A DNA stretch of 64,000 nucleotides from Epiperipatus broadwayi (GCA_028023455.1 JAQFVV010000013.1:12846258-12910257); one strand, 5' to 3'; counted from the first letter of the stretch, positions 36,703 to 49,496 are shown. Made by a program: numbers and translations. Notes: a model not told the origin generated them from the letters alone.

Positions 36703-36950
36703 TGGATTTAAACTCAGACTTTCACATGACCCACAACTCTCAGTGCCATATATTGCTGACTATCTGATAACACACATTGAAAAGATAAATAATCACCAAT
36801 AAATGTATTTTATGCTAAACCAGAACTCATCAGTTGGTCGAGATTACCATCTTCACACATATATCAGATGGATCAGCAATATAAGATGGCACTGAGAGTT
36901 GTGGGTCATGTGAAAGTCAGAGTTCAAATCCCACATATAGTACATATATA
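36703..36950. repeat. Inverted pair of tRNA-related repeats (variant head)
   Basis: A minus-oriented tRNA-like part (36703-36770) and a plus-oriented one (36868-36945) face each other. Both have CAGCAATATxAGATGGCACTG as A-box region and GAGTTCAAATCCC or its equivalent as B box. Between them lies part of the body with CAGTTGGTC. The same variant head occurs at 55290-55365. Confidence 0.7.
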
Positions 36951-37274
36951 AATGCAGGTGTTAAGCCTGTGCAATGTATTTCTGGATTTTAAAAAAACAT
37001 TTCCAATTAACTCAAACCCATTTTTTTCATCCACAATCTCTTTTATCTTTTTTTTTATAAAGAAGCTAACACACTAGCATAAAAATATTTTGAAATTTAA
37101 TATTTTTTATCCAAGGTGCTGAGCCCCATTCTTCTTATTTTGCTTATACCAAGTCTTTATTATACTTTTATATACATTTCACAATCATTTATTAACTCCC
37201 CTGTAACAATTTTGAAAGTCTTCCAATTTTCTTCATATTTTTTCATTTATTTTCAATTTATAAATATTTGAAAA

Positions 37275-37690
37275 CCAGGCACTCTCATAAACCTGGAGCT
37301 TAATTGTAAATATATGGGATTTGAACTCAGATTTTCAAGCACCCTTCAACTATCTACACTATTTCATACAACCGATATACATGACCACACACACGCAGAA
37401 AAGATAAATAATCACCAATATAGATGGCCGAAAAGTTGGAGGCTGGAGTAAATTGAAGCCTGTCCATTAAAGTGTGAAGATTTTTTATCTTAATATAAAC
37501 TGAGCACTGATTATATATATGTGTGGGAGATGGTAATCTGGACCAACTGATGAGTGCTGGTTTAGCATGGATTACATATATGAGTGATTGTCTTTTCTGC
37601 ATATGTGTTGTCATGCATATTGGTTGTATGAGATAGTGTGAATAGTTAAAGGGTGCTTGAAAGTCTGAGTTAAAATCCCCTATATTCTCG
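37275..37690. repeat. Inverted pair of tRNA-related repeats
   Basis: Bases 37290-37425 are a minus-oriented linker and tRNA-like part. Bases 37426-37690 are a plus-oriented body (AACTGAGCACTGATTATATA, GATGAGTGCTGG) with tRNA-like end (about 37615-37685). The tRNA-like parts of the two match each other in inverted orientation. Confidence 0.7.
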
Positions 37691-39040
37691 ATTTATAAGG
37701 AATTTGAAAAAAATTGCTTCGCAGTCAAACTAATATTGAAATTAAATGAAGCATTGTGAAAAATGCATAGGTGCGATTTTTTAAAGATAGAATATTCCTA
37801 GTTGTTATTTAACTAAATATGATGTGGTTGTTGGATTATGAGTGTAAAATAGTACAATACTTTTTAAGTTTACTACAAGTTTGTTGGAATCATAATAAAC
37901 TTTCACTTTCTTTTCCATATTGATTTTTACATTTTTATATTTCAGTTCATCATGTAGCCTATAGGTTACTTAATCTTTGGCATTTAAGGAAAGTCAGGAT
38001 CAAGTATAGTGGTGTGCACAAAATCTTTATATGATGATATATGATTGCCTGAAGGGTTTGTGATGCTGGTATTAGATTATTTTCATGATATAATTGAATT
38101 ATTTAATGTCTTTAGAAATCCAAACTATACTATTTGAAATAATTCAACTGTAGTATGAAACAATTTTGTTGAATTTTTCAAAAAACATTATGCTGGAAAT
38201 AATTCAAAATATATCTATATGATGATGAATATTATAACCTATTGAAAGTCTGGGTAAGCAAAAAAGCAAAAATTGATAATTATGTAATTGTTTATAATAA
38301 TCTTACATATTATTTACAGTAAATAGATATATATTTATTTTATATACATATAATAAACTAAATACACCAGTTAATTAAATTACTACCAACTTTAAATCAT
38401 ATATTCCCTATCAATAATTTCTTTGCCAAAACAAACTTTTCAAGTATGAAATAAGGCAAAATAAAACAAATCTATATTTTATCCTACCTTTCTACGATTC
38501 CAATTCACTTTCCAATTCCCATTAAAAGGACTTTTAAGCAAGTTAATAGCTTCAAAATCATACATTTTTATTAAAAGTGATTGTTTATTTTACATTTTAC
38601 CTTTTTAAAGAATGCAGTTTTAGTCTATTCAAACAATCTTACAGCCTGCATTTTTCCCAAGAATATATAATACAGAACTAAGATTTATTTTTTATTCTAC
38701 TTTTATGAATTTTCACTTGTTAACTTTAAGCTGAATCTGCCTGCTTTGATTTATATATAATTTTTTTTATAAAAGTGAGGAATACTATAAACAAATCTAG
38801 GAGTGATTTTTCTCTTTTATATTGATCAATAAATTATTTAGAATAACAATTTCTGTTCTATTTTTATATCATTAAAAAATAGTGATTCTTCCTTAAAACC
38901 TGCTATATTTTATAGAAAATATATTAGGCTTTAATAACTTGAGAACTATAAGTTATAAAGCTAACTTTTACCTCAGAGACAAAACAGTATTGAAATGTAA
39001 ATGCATATCTAGTTTTAAAAACGCCAGGTGGTGATTAAAT
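37691..39040. other. AT-rich DNA, nothing identified
   Basis: No gene or repeat was recognised before the start of the non-LTR element. Confidence 0.4.
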
Positions 39041-39241
39041 GGTTCACATCAATCATTTGGAGATCCTATAAAGTTACAGAAATAATGGGAAAGAAGAACA
39101 GTGGGTTAAACAAAAGGACCCATGAAAGTTGAATAACTATTTTGAACTTATCAATTTATGAAAGGGGGGAAACCCTCCAAATCTGCCTCAGGCAAGAATA
39201 AGAAAGTCACTATTAAAAACGATAAAATGGCTGACATTACA

Positions 39242-39347
39242 TCTTATAATATTATAATAAAAATCTCAGAATATACCAACTCCACAATAGAACCTCTTAT
39301 AATATTATAATAAAAATCTCAGAATATACCAACTCCACAATAGAACC
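39242..39347. repeat. 53-bp tandem duplication
   Basis: Two adjacent near-perfect copies beginning TCTTATAATATTATAATAAA (39242 and 39295). The second lies in the 5' part of the non-LTR element and was probably created after insertion. Confidence 0.85.
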
Positions 39348-39509
39348 TCTTTATAAGACAAAGAACAATCTAAATCCCAATTCTTAGCCTCCTATAATAA
39401 CTATTCTAATCATTCTTCAACAAAAAATAATAATTATTGTAGAGATCAAAGAAAACCAGAGGATGAAAATTATTTCAAAACATTAGAGATTGATAAATGT
39501 AATCAAAAT

Positions 39510-40670
39510 GAACAGCGATTGGAACAGGAAGTCTGTACTAATGACTCAAAATACAAAACAAATATATCTTCCAACTCTTACAAACAAACACACAATTTCC
39601 CCAAAACTAGTTTAAACCCAATTCAGCTTGGAAAGAATATAATAAGGCAGGAAACTCCTATCAATGAAAATGGGGGAAAACTGCTAGATGGTGATAATTC
39701 TACAGATAAAGTTACAAATGATCATAATAAAGAAAAAATGCTAATCGAAAATCTTGATGAATTTGAACACACTAAGATTAGAGACAACAATTATTCAAAC
39801 AAGAATCAAAGTATAGTAAATCATCCAATTAAAAAACAACTCTAAATAAGAAATCTCATTCTGAGGCTATGATTACAAAAAATGAAATTCATCAGGAAAA
39901 TACACAATCTTAATTCTAATGAAAATTTCATTCTCAACATCATTGACAATGACACAGATGAAGGCCCTAAACTTGAAATACTAAATGAAATAAATGATTT
40001 CAAACAGATCTCAGAAGAAGAATACCAAGACATTAATACAAGATTTAATAATTCCATCCCTGATTTGCTCTTAAATTTATTTTCTAGTTACATTAATGAT
40101 AAAACCTTAATACTAACCATGACTAATCAACAAAATAATCTATACAAATTTCCAATCAGTAAGTAGTACAACATGGTGATGAACAAAGACATTTGGATGG
40201 GTATCAACCAAATACTTACCCAACTGAATGACAGATATATTAGAGTAGAGTTTAAAACCTATGCTCAATGGAAAGCCTTCGGGAACACAATAAGAAATTT
40301 GGAAGGGAAAATACTATGCACTATAGCTGGAACAATAAAGAATTGCTTAATGGGATTCAAACAGACTTAGAAAACATCATTGGCAAATTTGGTAGAATAA
40401 ATTTCAAATATAAATACATCTATAAGACTAATGGACAAATTCAAATGCAGCTTCCTTCTCCATCACCTTAAGTAAGGGATGTACCCCAATGACATCATGA
40501 TGGTGATTTACTCACACGGATCCACAATGGTTCCACAGTGTAGCACCTCAATACTTTACTGTTTAGCAAGGACTCGCCTCATTAGAGATTGTGAGGCCAG
40601 AATATGTAAAAACTGTGGCAAAAAAAATAGAGTATACATAGATGTCTAAAAAAAGAAGATAAGAGGATAA
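39510..40670 (+). pseudogene. ORF1 of the Tx1/L1-like element
   Basis: Asparagine/lysine-rich frames at 39519-39845, 39882-40166 and 40173-40370 follow one another with small frameshifts. At about 40575-40640 the translation gives IRDCEARICKNCGKKN, matching the zinc-knuckle region (CxxCGxxGH...C) that ends ORF1 in Tx1-type elements. The His and last Cys of the second knuckle are lost. The product of an intact copy would be a nucleic-acid-binding protein of the retrotransposition complex. No single frame longer than about 110 codons remains, so it is inactive. Confidence 0.55.
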
Positions 40671-41526
40671 TAAACATGGGAGATATAAAAAATATCTCAA
40701 TCAATCTCATCCAACTGGATGAGACTCAGAATGGAAACAGAAACCAACAGCAAAATGGTATGAATGCTGATACTAATTCTGCAAATGTAACACTACAACC
40801 TTTGGAAATGGAATGCCTACTCATTGAGTTAAATGAAACAACAATCACATGACATATGAAGCCTGGTATACAAAAAACCAATAGACTAAACCAGTAAAAT
40901 ATATAGCAATATAATCACCATCCTGGACCCATAGGTAAACAGTGATTTGCCTGAAAGAAAATCAAGTGACAGTGAACCTGGCTCAAATAAGATATTAACT
41001 AATTACATCCCCAATAACTATATGACAGAGGGTGATCTAGAAATTGATTCTACATGGTCTTCTATAGACCATGAAGAGGGTGAAAAAAGTCAAACTCAGA
41101 TGATTTAAATAAAAATGATCCCATGGAAAAAATAAAGTAGAAGAAGAAGACACGAAAGTGAAGAAAGAAGAGCTATGACACAATCTCTCCACCCAACCTG
41201 AGTCAAAATAGTAATGAAGAACAGAAACAGGAAAAAAAAGATTCACCATCCCCAGAGACCAGGGGCTGTCATACAATGACTAATGGAGAGAAGAAAATTC
41301 AAGATCATCATGAACAAGAAGATGGGCTTATATTGAAGGGCTAAATCTCTATAATAAATCAGATAAATCTCAGCTAGACAACTTATCAACTGACAAATAT
41401 AATCTATACACAGAATATTCATTTGAATGGGACAGAGGAAAAAATTTATAATCACAATGATGGAATTGAAAATGGCTGAGTAGCTGCAAGGTCAATTCAA
41501 GCATATATCGTGAAACATGAATTAAA

Positions 41527-44500
41527 TGAAGCTAAAATTCTTTGGGATTAAGATTTGCAGACTTAACACCCTTAATAGAGTCCATGCAATAAAAGATTGG
41601 ATAATTAAACATAAACCCAATATTATATGCATGGCCAAAACTAAAATTCATGATAATTCAAATCATAAATATTCATCTAATCTTTCAAATCTTGGCTATT
41701 TCAATTGCTAAACCTCAATGACTGCCACAAGAGGAGTGGCAATTCTAATCAATTTCAGACTAGACTCTTCCACTAACTTTAAAATGTTACATCTTGATTC
41801 AAGCTGTTTAATCGCACATTCAACCTGTCATCAATTTCAGATCAATCTAATCTACATATACTTGAAAAATGATCAAAACTTAATTAGAAACATGATCAAC
41901 ATTATAAACTTGGTCATCGCATCCAATGAATCCCCAATAATTATTATGAGTTACTTCAACATAACATATGACAAATTCAATAAAAAGTATGTTCACTGTC
42001 TCAACAGAGTGATCATGTGTGGAGAAAGCCTATTCCCCCTTGCCTCCTGTTTCTACACAAAGAAGACCACTTATTCACCTAATTTATTACTCACTGAGTT
42101 TGCGCTTTAATATCGATGGTAAACTCTGGCTTGTCTCCTCTGAGCATCTTGCTCTAAATATAAGTCTGGAAGTCAACATCAGGACGGCAATCATTGATGG
42201 AAAAGATGGAACAGAATGCTACTCAAACAAACAGCTTCAAAAAAGCTATTCTCTGAAGCCTATATCTGCTTCAATAAAATTGACATCTTGAGAATACCGG
42301 TGGAAGAGACTTGGTTCTTCTGCATAGCCATTCTCCAATACATAATCAATGAAATTACATTCAACAAAAAAGGACCAATAAGATTACTTGCAGATCTGGA
42401 GTCAATAGACAATCTAATTAAAGCAATCACACCATCCACCTCAAATACTGAATTTGTGGAATGGGTCCTTGCCCTCAAAGGTCAATATAAAGATTGTCAG
42501 AGATCTCTGGCAGAATATTTATCCATCAAGCAGACTCAGAGATTCCTATCAGACCAGCGGTGTTGGTCTAGTAGTTACATCTGATGGGCACTGGGGGCAA
42601 GGAATAAAAGCTGTACCACAATTATTAACAATAAAAGACAGTACACTCATAGGTTCAGAGATGATAAATGCTATTTGACAGCATTTTTGAGCAAGGCTCC
42701 AATCAGAAAAAGAGCAGGGTCATCAGTAAGGCCATATATCTTGACCTGGATAGTTCTCATGATATATCTTTGGAGAAGATACAACTTAAGATTAGGAGTC
42801 TCCCAGAAAGAATTCACCCAGGGGCACATTGAATACCAAAATTCATCTTCCTTCATTTGGAAATATTCTCAGCACCCATAATCAAAGCTATGATTCACCA
42901 CTTCACAGTGGGTTATAGGGAGATCAAAAACTTATACCCTATATCCCTTCCATTTTTTTAAACAAAGAGGGGAGTCTTGGATCTAAACAACCTAAGGCCT
43001 ATTTTGATGATCCTCCTATTAATAAAAATAATTGAGCAGCTAATCAAAGATCAAATACAAAACAAAATCCTCAACTTTATTTCTAATGATCAATATGCTA
43101 AGAAGGGGGAGTCATTGATTAATGCCATCAACCAAATAAAGCTCCTAGATTACATTAGGGCCAAAAGAAGGTGCAAGCCAATCATTGTCCAACTGGATAT
43201 TGAGAGACATCCTCCAAGAATATGAGGTGCTGAAGGTTTATCTTAAAATAATTGCCAACCTACTAACAAATAGATTCATATTTATCACTATGAATGGCAA
43301 AGTTGCTCCTGGATTTGATCCTTTCATCTTAATCCCTCAGGGATCTCTTCTCAGCATGCTATTATTTATAGCATATATTAATTGGCTGCTGAGAGAGATC
43401 AAGAGGTCACTTCCAGGAGTATATGTGCCTCCCATATGATGGGAGATAAGGCACATAGGTTATATAGATGATGTATTTGTCTGTCTCCTTTCCAGCAAGT
43501 ATATACCCAAATTAGAAGAAATTTTATCCAATTATATGATATATTTCAAATTGAAATTTAACACAACCAAATCAAACATGTGGAAATTGCTGAACAAAAA
43601 GAGAATAAAATCAAATTTGCAAATCTGCAAAAATTTCTAGGTTTTGACTTTTACAAATCAAATGGATTAATGAGGCACCAAATTGAAGAATCACTACTAA
43701 ACTCAATACAATGGACAATTACTTCATTTACCAGGCTATATATCTCATTACAAGGTAAGGTCACACTACTCAACATGCTGATGTTCCCAAAAATTATCTA
43801 TTTTCTGTCTGGGATATGCCCATCCAGAAAATTCACTCAAAAAGTAAATACCTTCTGTACTAAACTGTTTTGGGGATGAAAGGTCACTGCTATCAGTCTC
43901 CAAACATTACAAACACCAAGAAGCCTTAATGGTCTTTTGCTCCATTCTATTAAAAATGCTAATTATACAAAATAATTATAACTCCCTATTTAATAAGATA
44001 AACAAATACTCAACCATATAATTGAAAGAAGACATCACCCCTACAAATAGGCCCCCACCTGCTAATAACAAATGGATTAGTTCTTTATATACAAATATTC
44101 AAAAGGTAATTGACATAAAAGAAAACTCAATCACAAATAAAATAAAATACTGGACAGCACATAAATTACTAAATGGAAAAAATGAATATTCGACAGAAAA
44201 TTGGACATCACCAACTGATATATAAATCTCGTTATTGGTTCATCAAACCAAAATACCAAGACTTCATAATCAAATATAACCTGGACTCCCTTCTCACGAA
44301 TGCCTACCTGGGACACCAAAGAAATATAAAGAAGATAGACCCTATGTGCCAAATGTGCGGCAGGGAAGAGGGATCCATCAATCACATATTTATAAGATGT
44401 AATAAATTAAACTACCATAGAACAATTCTCACAAGATGGATAAACAATCCATTTGGGCAATTTATATCCATTAAACGGTGCATCAAACAAGATGTTTATG

Positions 44501-44688
44501 CAGAAATAAGGCTTACAATCTTCATGTACTTCGCATTATGTTGCATACGATGTAAAATCACTATTGGGAAATTGGTAGATCTACCAGGAATGGAACTAAA
44601 GAAAATCATAGAAAAAAAAATCAAACAAAGAAACAATTTAATAGGCCCAGATTATTTGGTAAATGCCACTTGGAGAAATTTCAAATAA
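41527..44688 (+). pseudogene. ORF2 of the Tx1/L1-like element (endonuclease and reverse transcriptase)
   Basis: The endonuclease spans about 41527-42110: HAIKDWIIKHKPNIICMAKTK at the start and SPIIIMSYFN where IIxGDFN is expected, so the catalytic GD is mutated. The RT follows at about 42950-43870: LNNLRPILM (for RPISLLN), PIIVQLDIER (motif A, about 43177-43206), PQGSLLSMLLF (motif B) and YIDD at 43461-43472, which is intact. The C-terminal part has a CxxCx8HxxxxC finger from about 44347 (CQMCGREEG) as in L1/Tx1 elements. There are at least five frame changes. The normal protein would nick target DNA and prime reverse transcription there. Confidence 0.75.
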
Positions 44689-44931
44689 AGAAGATGATCG
44701 CTAAATCTACAGTATTGAACTGCTGGAGAAGCAACTACATACATAGAAATAAATATGTTAAAGCTCAATGATTTACATCTCATCATGGTGTAACAAAATA
44801 AACAATTTATATTATAATAGCATGTAATAGAAAAATATAGGTTTGTATTGCATAATACATTTCTCTAAATAAAATAAAAAGAATGGAAACATAAATGTAA
44901 ATAGATATGTACATTTTTTAAAAATGTAAAT

Positions 44932-45568
44932 TGTTATAGTCTTCCCTTCTTTCAGAAGTGGACTATTCCAGATGCTGCCTTATCTGATCGGATTAAGCAT
45001 TGTTTGCCTCAGGCCAATAGGCTGATGTATAGATAAAAGCACAGCCAAAGATTATTACAGGCCAATGAGCAACAATTCTTGCTGAATCCAAAGGTTTTCA
45101 ATAAGGTCAGGGATCTAGGTATAAATAGTCAACCTTTTGTGAGCATCAAGGAAGAACGTGTCTAACCTAAACAGACGCTTTGCATTCTCCCAGGGAAACT
45201 CTGCTAACATAAACAGCAGCAAGTATTCCCAATAATAGCACTACGCTATTTAGATCTACACAGCTAGGCAAGTCCCACAGAGACCAGATGCTGCTAAGAT
45301 CACACTTGGCTTGAGGCAAGCTAACTACATAGCTGGAAGAGTCATAGACCTTACCCATGAGGCAAGCCATAAGGTGTGGCTGGAAGTGGCAGGCAAAATC
45401 CAGAGTTCATTTAAACTCCAAGATTCAACTTATAAATATGCATTTGTATACTGTATATTGTTTGTATATATTTGTACATAATAAATATATTAAATTATAA
45501 TACTTGTGTCAGTATTATTTTATATTATTTACTGTTAGTTGGGTCTGTAATCCAGACCAAACACAACA
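44932..45568 (+). repeat. 5' LTR of the truncated Gypsy element
   Basis: 637 bases from TGTTATAGTC to CACAACA. TATAAATA is at 45120-45127. Transcription would start near 45145-45150. AATAAA lies at about 45480. GGTCTGTAATCCAGACC (45541-45557) near the end is a short palindrome. As the 3' LTR is missing, the ends are inferred from TG...CA and the primer site. Confidence 0.6.
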
Positions 45569-45569
45569 G

Positions 45570-46015
45570 ATTTGGTGCAGTTGGACAAAAGATTTTTTTT
45601 TCCCCACGGCTGGAAAAAGAAAAAAACTTGGAAAACATAAATACGCGAGTGCGCACACACTCGTAAGTTGCGAAGCTGTGATTACTAAATCACACTTAAA
45701 TACGGTCCAAGTATTTAATAAAATACGTATACGTTTAATAAAATACGTATACGTATTTATTAAACAGTGATTTTTAAAATCACTTATTGCTGGCAAAACA
45801 AGTAAAATACACAAGTATTTACTAAACAGCCACCATCAAAATCACTTATTTCTGGGAGGAAACAAAGTGATCATAAATTGGCCATGCTAAAAAGACAGAA
45901 GCTTGCCATAGTGGAGTAAAAAAATCTGTCGAACAATCATATCGAGTGGTGACTCGCAAATATACAAAAAAAATATTTTTCTCACGTGATAACAGAGAAA
46001 AATAAAATAAAAAAA
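45570..46015 (+). other. Leader of the truncated Gypsy element
   Basis: A likely primer-site region TTTGGTGCAGTTGGACAAAA follows the LTR by two bases. I cannot assign the tRNA with confidence. A small tandem repeat of AATAAAATACGTATACGT lies at about 45717-45755. No gene. Confidence 0.45.
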
Positions 46016-46177
46016 ATGACTAGTATAATTGGCTCGATGGAAGCTTTTGATCCAGGATTCCCTGAGAACTGGTCAAGCTACAAAGAGCACCTAATTTTCT
46101 ATATGCAGGCCAGTCAGATAAAAAAGTCTGAAATAAAACTAGCAACGCTGATAATGATTATCAGGGTAAAAAAATAA
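46016..46177 (+). pseudogene. N-terminal gag fragment
   Basis: The frame starts MTSIIGSMEAFDPGF and continues with WSSYKEHLIFYMQ, the typical beginning of gag in this Gypsy group (a short MxxxIGxxxxFDP leader, then the W-x-x-Y of the capsid N terminus). Only 53 codons remain before an in-frame stop. The rest of capsid, the nucleocapsid knuckles and the protease active site are missing because of the deletion joining it to the next segment. Confidence 0.65.
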
Positions 46178-46182
46178 AACTC

Positions 46183-47955
46183 TTGGGTCAGACAAGAGTT
46201 AAAATAACTATGCCTAACAAAGCTATACACCTACTACTGTTAGTGGCATCAGGTGATCACAGCAACTTGTTAGGCCGTGACTGGTTCAGTCACTTAGCCT
46301 TTGTAGTGACAAAGGTGAACCAGATCACAACATTAGCTAAATTAAAGGCTGATTACCCTGAAGTGGTCAAAAAAGATCTAGGTCTATATTTAGGACCACC
46401 AATTCAGTTATCACTGAATAAAAAGATAAACTGATCAGTTGTCAGTGCAAATCACTGCCACTGACCTTGAGAGCTAAAGTTGAGTTAGAGCTTGAAAGGT
46501 GGGAGGCAGAAGGGATAATAGAGCCTATATCATACTCAGAATGGGCCACTCCAATAGTCCCAATCATCAAAGAAAATGGTGATGTGCGGATATGTGGAGA
46601 TTATCGATGCACAATTAACAAAGCACTAGCATCGAATAATTATCCACCACCATCAGTTAAGCAAATCCTATCCACACTGTCAGGTGGAAGGGTTTTTACT
46701 AAAATTGATTTGAAACATGCATATTTGCAGCTACCGGTCGATGATCAGGCAGCAAGAGCATTGTCAATAATAACTCATAAAGGCTTATTTAAAATGAACC
46801 GGTTACCTTTTGGTATATCGGTCACCCCAGCAATATTCCAGAGTCATGGATCAACTGGCTGCAGGAATACCAGGGGCCCTACCATACTTTGATGATTTCT
46901 TACTGGTGGCTCGGACTCCAGAGCTACTCTGGAGTTCCACAAAAAAACTCCTTGACAAGTTCAAAGCAGCAGGCATAAGAATAAACTTAGATAAGTGCAA
47001 ATCCGAAGCCAAAGAACTGGAGTTTCTGGGATTTAGGATAGATGCAAGTGGCATTCATCCTACCCAAAAGAAAGTTATGGCAATTAAAAAAGCCAAAACA
47101 CCAAGTAACAAGAAAGAATTACAGTCCTTTTTAGAACTTGTAAATTACTATGAGGGGTTTTTATATCACAAAACAGAGGCAGCTGAACCATTGTACAGGC
47201 TACTAGATAAAAAAAACAGTCTGGAAGTGGAACAGCAATCATGATAATGCCTTTGAAAAAATGAAAACCCTTATATCTGAGAAAGTGGTATTGGCACACT
47301 TTGACCCTGAAAGAGTTCTGGTACTGACATGTGATGTGTCACCAGTAGGAACAGGTGCAGTGTTTTCTCATAAGAATGGTGATGGGTCACTCACCTATTG
47401 CCTTTACATCAAAGTGTCTCTCAAAGGCAGAAAAAATTATGCCCAGATTGATAGAGAGGCTCTGGCCTTAATCAATGGCATTAAAAAATTTCATGACTAC
47501 CTTTATGGTAGATCATTCATACTGCAAACAGATCATAGACCCCTATTGGGTATCTTTGCAGCTGAAAAAGGAATCCCTCAGCATGCATCACCACGTATGC
47601 TGAGGTGGTTCAACTTCTTATCAGGATATGATTTTATGCTACACTACATTGAGGGAAAACAGATTCCTCATGTTGATGCATTAAGTCATTTGCCTGCAGA
47701 ATTTGCAGACAAGCTGATTACTACAGATCAGTCAGTTAACATGATTGATTTGGGAACAAACACACCACTGAACAGTAAATTAGTGGCTAAGTGGACCACA
47801 AATGACCCTGGGTTCCAAAGAATTAAAAAATGGATCCAGCAGGGGTGGCCAAATAAAAAACCAGAGGAGTTGCATCCAGCCTACTGGACCCGAAGGCTGG
47901 AGCTCTCAATTGAAAAGGGATGTATTATCTGGGTATCCAGAGTAGTGATCCCCTA
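46183..47955 (+). pseudogene. Pol: protease end, reverse transcriptase, RNase H, start of integrase
   Basis: The C-terminal end of the protease is shown by NLLGRDWFSHL (about 46267). RT has EGIIEPISYSEWATPIV, FTKIDLKHAYLQL (motif A), LPFGISVTPAIF and YFDD at 46885-46896, a catalytic motif that is intact. There is a frameshift near 46842 and another near 47220. RNase H has its metal-binding residues: the Asp in LTCDVSP (about 47333), Glu in DREALAL, Asp in QTDHRPL and Asp in HVDALSHLP. The integrase N-terminal tether begins (EKGCIIWVSRVVIP) and is cut at 47955. Stops after the protease segment (46432) also break it. No active product is expected. Confidence 0.85.
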
Positions 47956-48995
47956 GCTGTAAGTTATAAACAGTGCTTAGCTTTGGGTTGGTATTTTTAG
48001 TAGTGTCTGAACCTATCCTGACACCTCTCTGAGGAGTTCCAAAGCATGAAACCATGGTCAGAGGTTTGGGGAGGGGTTCCTGACATATATTTTAAGTGCT
48101 GGCTCTGGCTAAGCATTTATCATAAAGCTTGTAGAGGAATTGGCAATCCTCACTGTTTATAACTTACAAGCTTAAGAGATAGGATCATGTGATCTATGAA
48201 TTGATCTGTGACTTATTTTGACTATTTATATCTATCAGCCCCATATAGCTATTTGAGTTGGATAGCTGGGTTTGAAGACATGTAGATGTCTGAAAATTTC
48301 AGATTTTCCACTCAATAGATAACTTTTAGCTAAGTGCTTAGCTTTGGGTTGGTATTTTTAGTAGTGTCTGAACCTACCTTGACACCTCTCTGAGGAGTGC
48401 CAAAGCACGAAACCATGGTCAGGGGTTTGGGGAGGGGTTCCTGACATATATTTTAAGTGCTGGCTCTGGCTAAGCATTTATCATAAAGCTTGTAGAGGAA
48501 TTGGCAATCCTCACTGTTTATAACTTAAAAGCTTAAGATATAGGGTCATGTGATCTATGAATTGATCTATGACTTATTTTGACTATTTATAGTCTCTGCC
48601 AAAAGTCTTATGCAATTTTATATAGCTATGACTACTAATATATGGTATGGCTGAAGATCTATCAGCCCCATATAGCTATTTGAGTTGGATAGCTGGGTTT
48701 GAAGACATGTAGATGTCTGAAAATTTCAGATTTTCCACTCAGGTGCTTAGCTTTGGGTTGGTATTTTTAGTAGTGTCTGAACCTACCCTGACACCTCTCT
48801 GAGGAGTGCCAAAGCATGAAACCATGGTCAGGGGTTTGGGGAGGGTTTCCTGACATATATTTTAAGTGCTGGCTCTGGGTAAGCATTTATCATAAAGCTT
48901 GTAGAGGAATTGGCAATCCTCACTGTTTATAACTTACAAACTTAAGAGATAGGGTCATGTGATCTATGAATTGATCTATGACTTATTTTGACTAA
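47956..48995. repeat. Three-fold composite repeat
   Basis: A unit of about 240 bases starting GTGCTTAGCTTTGGGTTGG occurs at 47973, 48334 and 48743. A second unit of about 85 bases (starting CTATCAGCCCCATATAGC, ending GATTTTCCACTCA) lies between them, at about 48230 and 48659. Order: A, B, A, extra 65 bases, B, A. The A unit contains CTCACTGTTTATAACTTA. The first copy is preceded by TAAGTTATAAACAGTG, its exact complement, giving a possible terminal inverted repeat. The copies are highly alike, so the amplification is young. It truncates the Gypsy element. Confidence 0.85.
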
Positions 48996-49281
48996 TCATA
49001 TTTTAAGCCTCCTATTACTAATAAATCCAAAAATTTAAATAAAATTAATCTTATAAAATATATTTTATAGAAAGATCAAAATTTATTTAACAATTCTACC
49101 AATTTATTCTTTTCCATTATAAAAAAATCGTCAACTGAATCACATTTCTTAATCTTATAAAACTTTCTATTATAACTATAGTCCTTCAACGAAAGCATTA
49201 AACCTTGGTTTAACTCTTTTTTCTCTGTGTTATATGTTATTAAAAACTAATTAATTATTCTTATTAATTTTTCTTTTTTAG

Positions 49282-49425
49282 ATTTATTGAAAGCAGAAGT
49301 TGTAAAAATGTTTGAAAAATTTAAAGCTTTATATGATGCAGGTGATTTTGATAACTTAACCAAAAAATATACCACAAATGGACATTTGCTTCCGTCAGGA
49401 ACAGAAGTTGTGAATGCTAATGGAG
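49282..49425 (+). CDS. Exon of a DUF4440/SnoaL-like host gene
   Basis: A 144-base open segment between a strong acceptor (TTTTTCTTTTTTAG ending at 49281) and a donor (GGAG/GTAAAT). Translation includes VVKMFEKFKALYDAGDFDNL, then LTKKYTTNG, then LLPSGTEVVNANG. This is the first helix pair and the following strand of the small alpha+beta fold of the DUF4440/SnoaL-like family (Y-x-x-D, then the 'P-x-G...' and 'x-G-[RK]-[ED]-A-I' region). It starts with two bases of a split codon and ends with one base, so it is a phase 1-1 exon. The family's function in animals is not firmly known. It is the clearest host coding sequence here; the gene's first exon was not found upstream. Confidence 0.7.
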
Positions 49426-49496
49426 GTAAATTAATCCTGATTATAAAATTATGTGAAATTATACATATATAAATAACAAACTACTTGATTCTTTAG

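Larger units (their letters stand above)
39050..44800 (+). mobile_element. Tx1/L1-like non-LTR retrotransposon, decayed, both ORFs present
   Basis: About 5.7 kb carrying an ORF1 with zinc-knuckle and an ORF2 with endonuclease, RT and a C-terminal CCHC motif, all on the plus strand in the usual order. Frameshifts and stops are frequent. The exact ends are uncertain: the 5' end is set by the first protein-like text, the 3' end by the last before the LTR at 44932. No target duplication was identified and no long A tail is present, only AAATAAAATAAAAAG at about 44869. Confidence 0.7.
44932..47955 (+). mobile_element. Gypsy-type LTR retrotransposon, 3' truncated
   Basis: 5' LTR, primer site, start of gag, end of protease, RT and RNase H in the standard Gypsy order. 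It stops abruptly at 47955 in the integrase N-terminal region, where the three-fold repeat begins; there is no 3' LTR. A further internal deletion removed most of gag and the protease start (between about 46177 and 46183). The protein type is the one often annotated as K02A2.6-like. Confidence 0.8.

Noticed and set aside
45515-45814. 99-codon minus-strand frame over the Gypsy LTR end and leader
   Set aside because: It overlaps the LTR boundary and primer site of a plus-strand element and has no domain.
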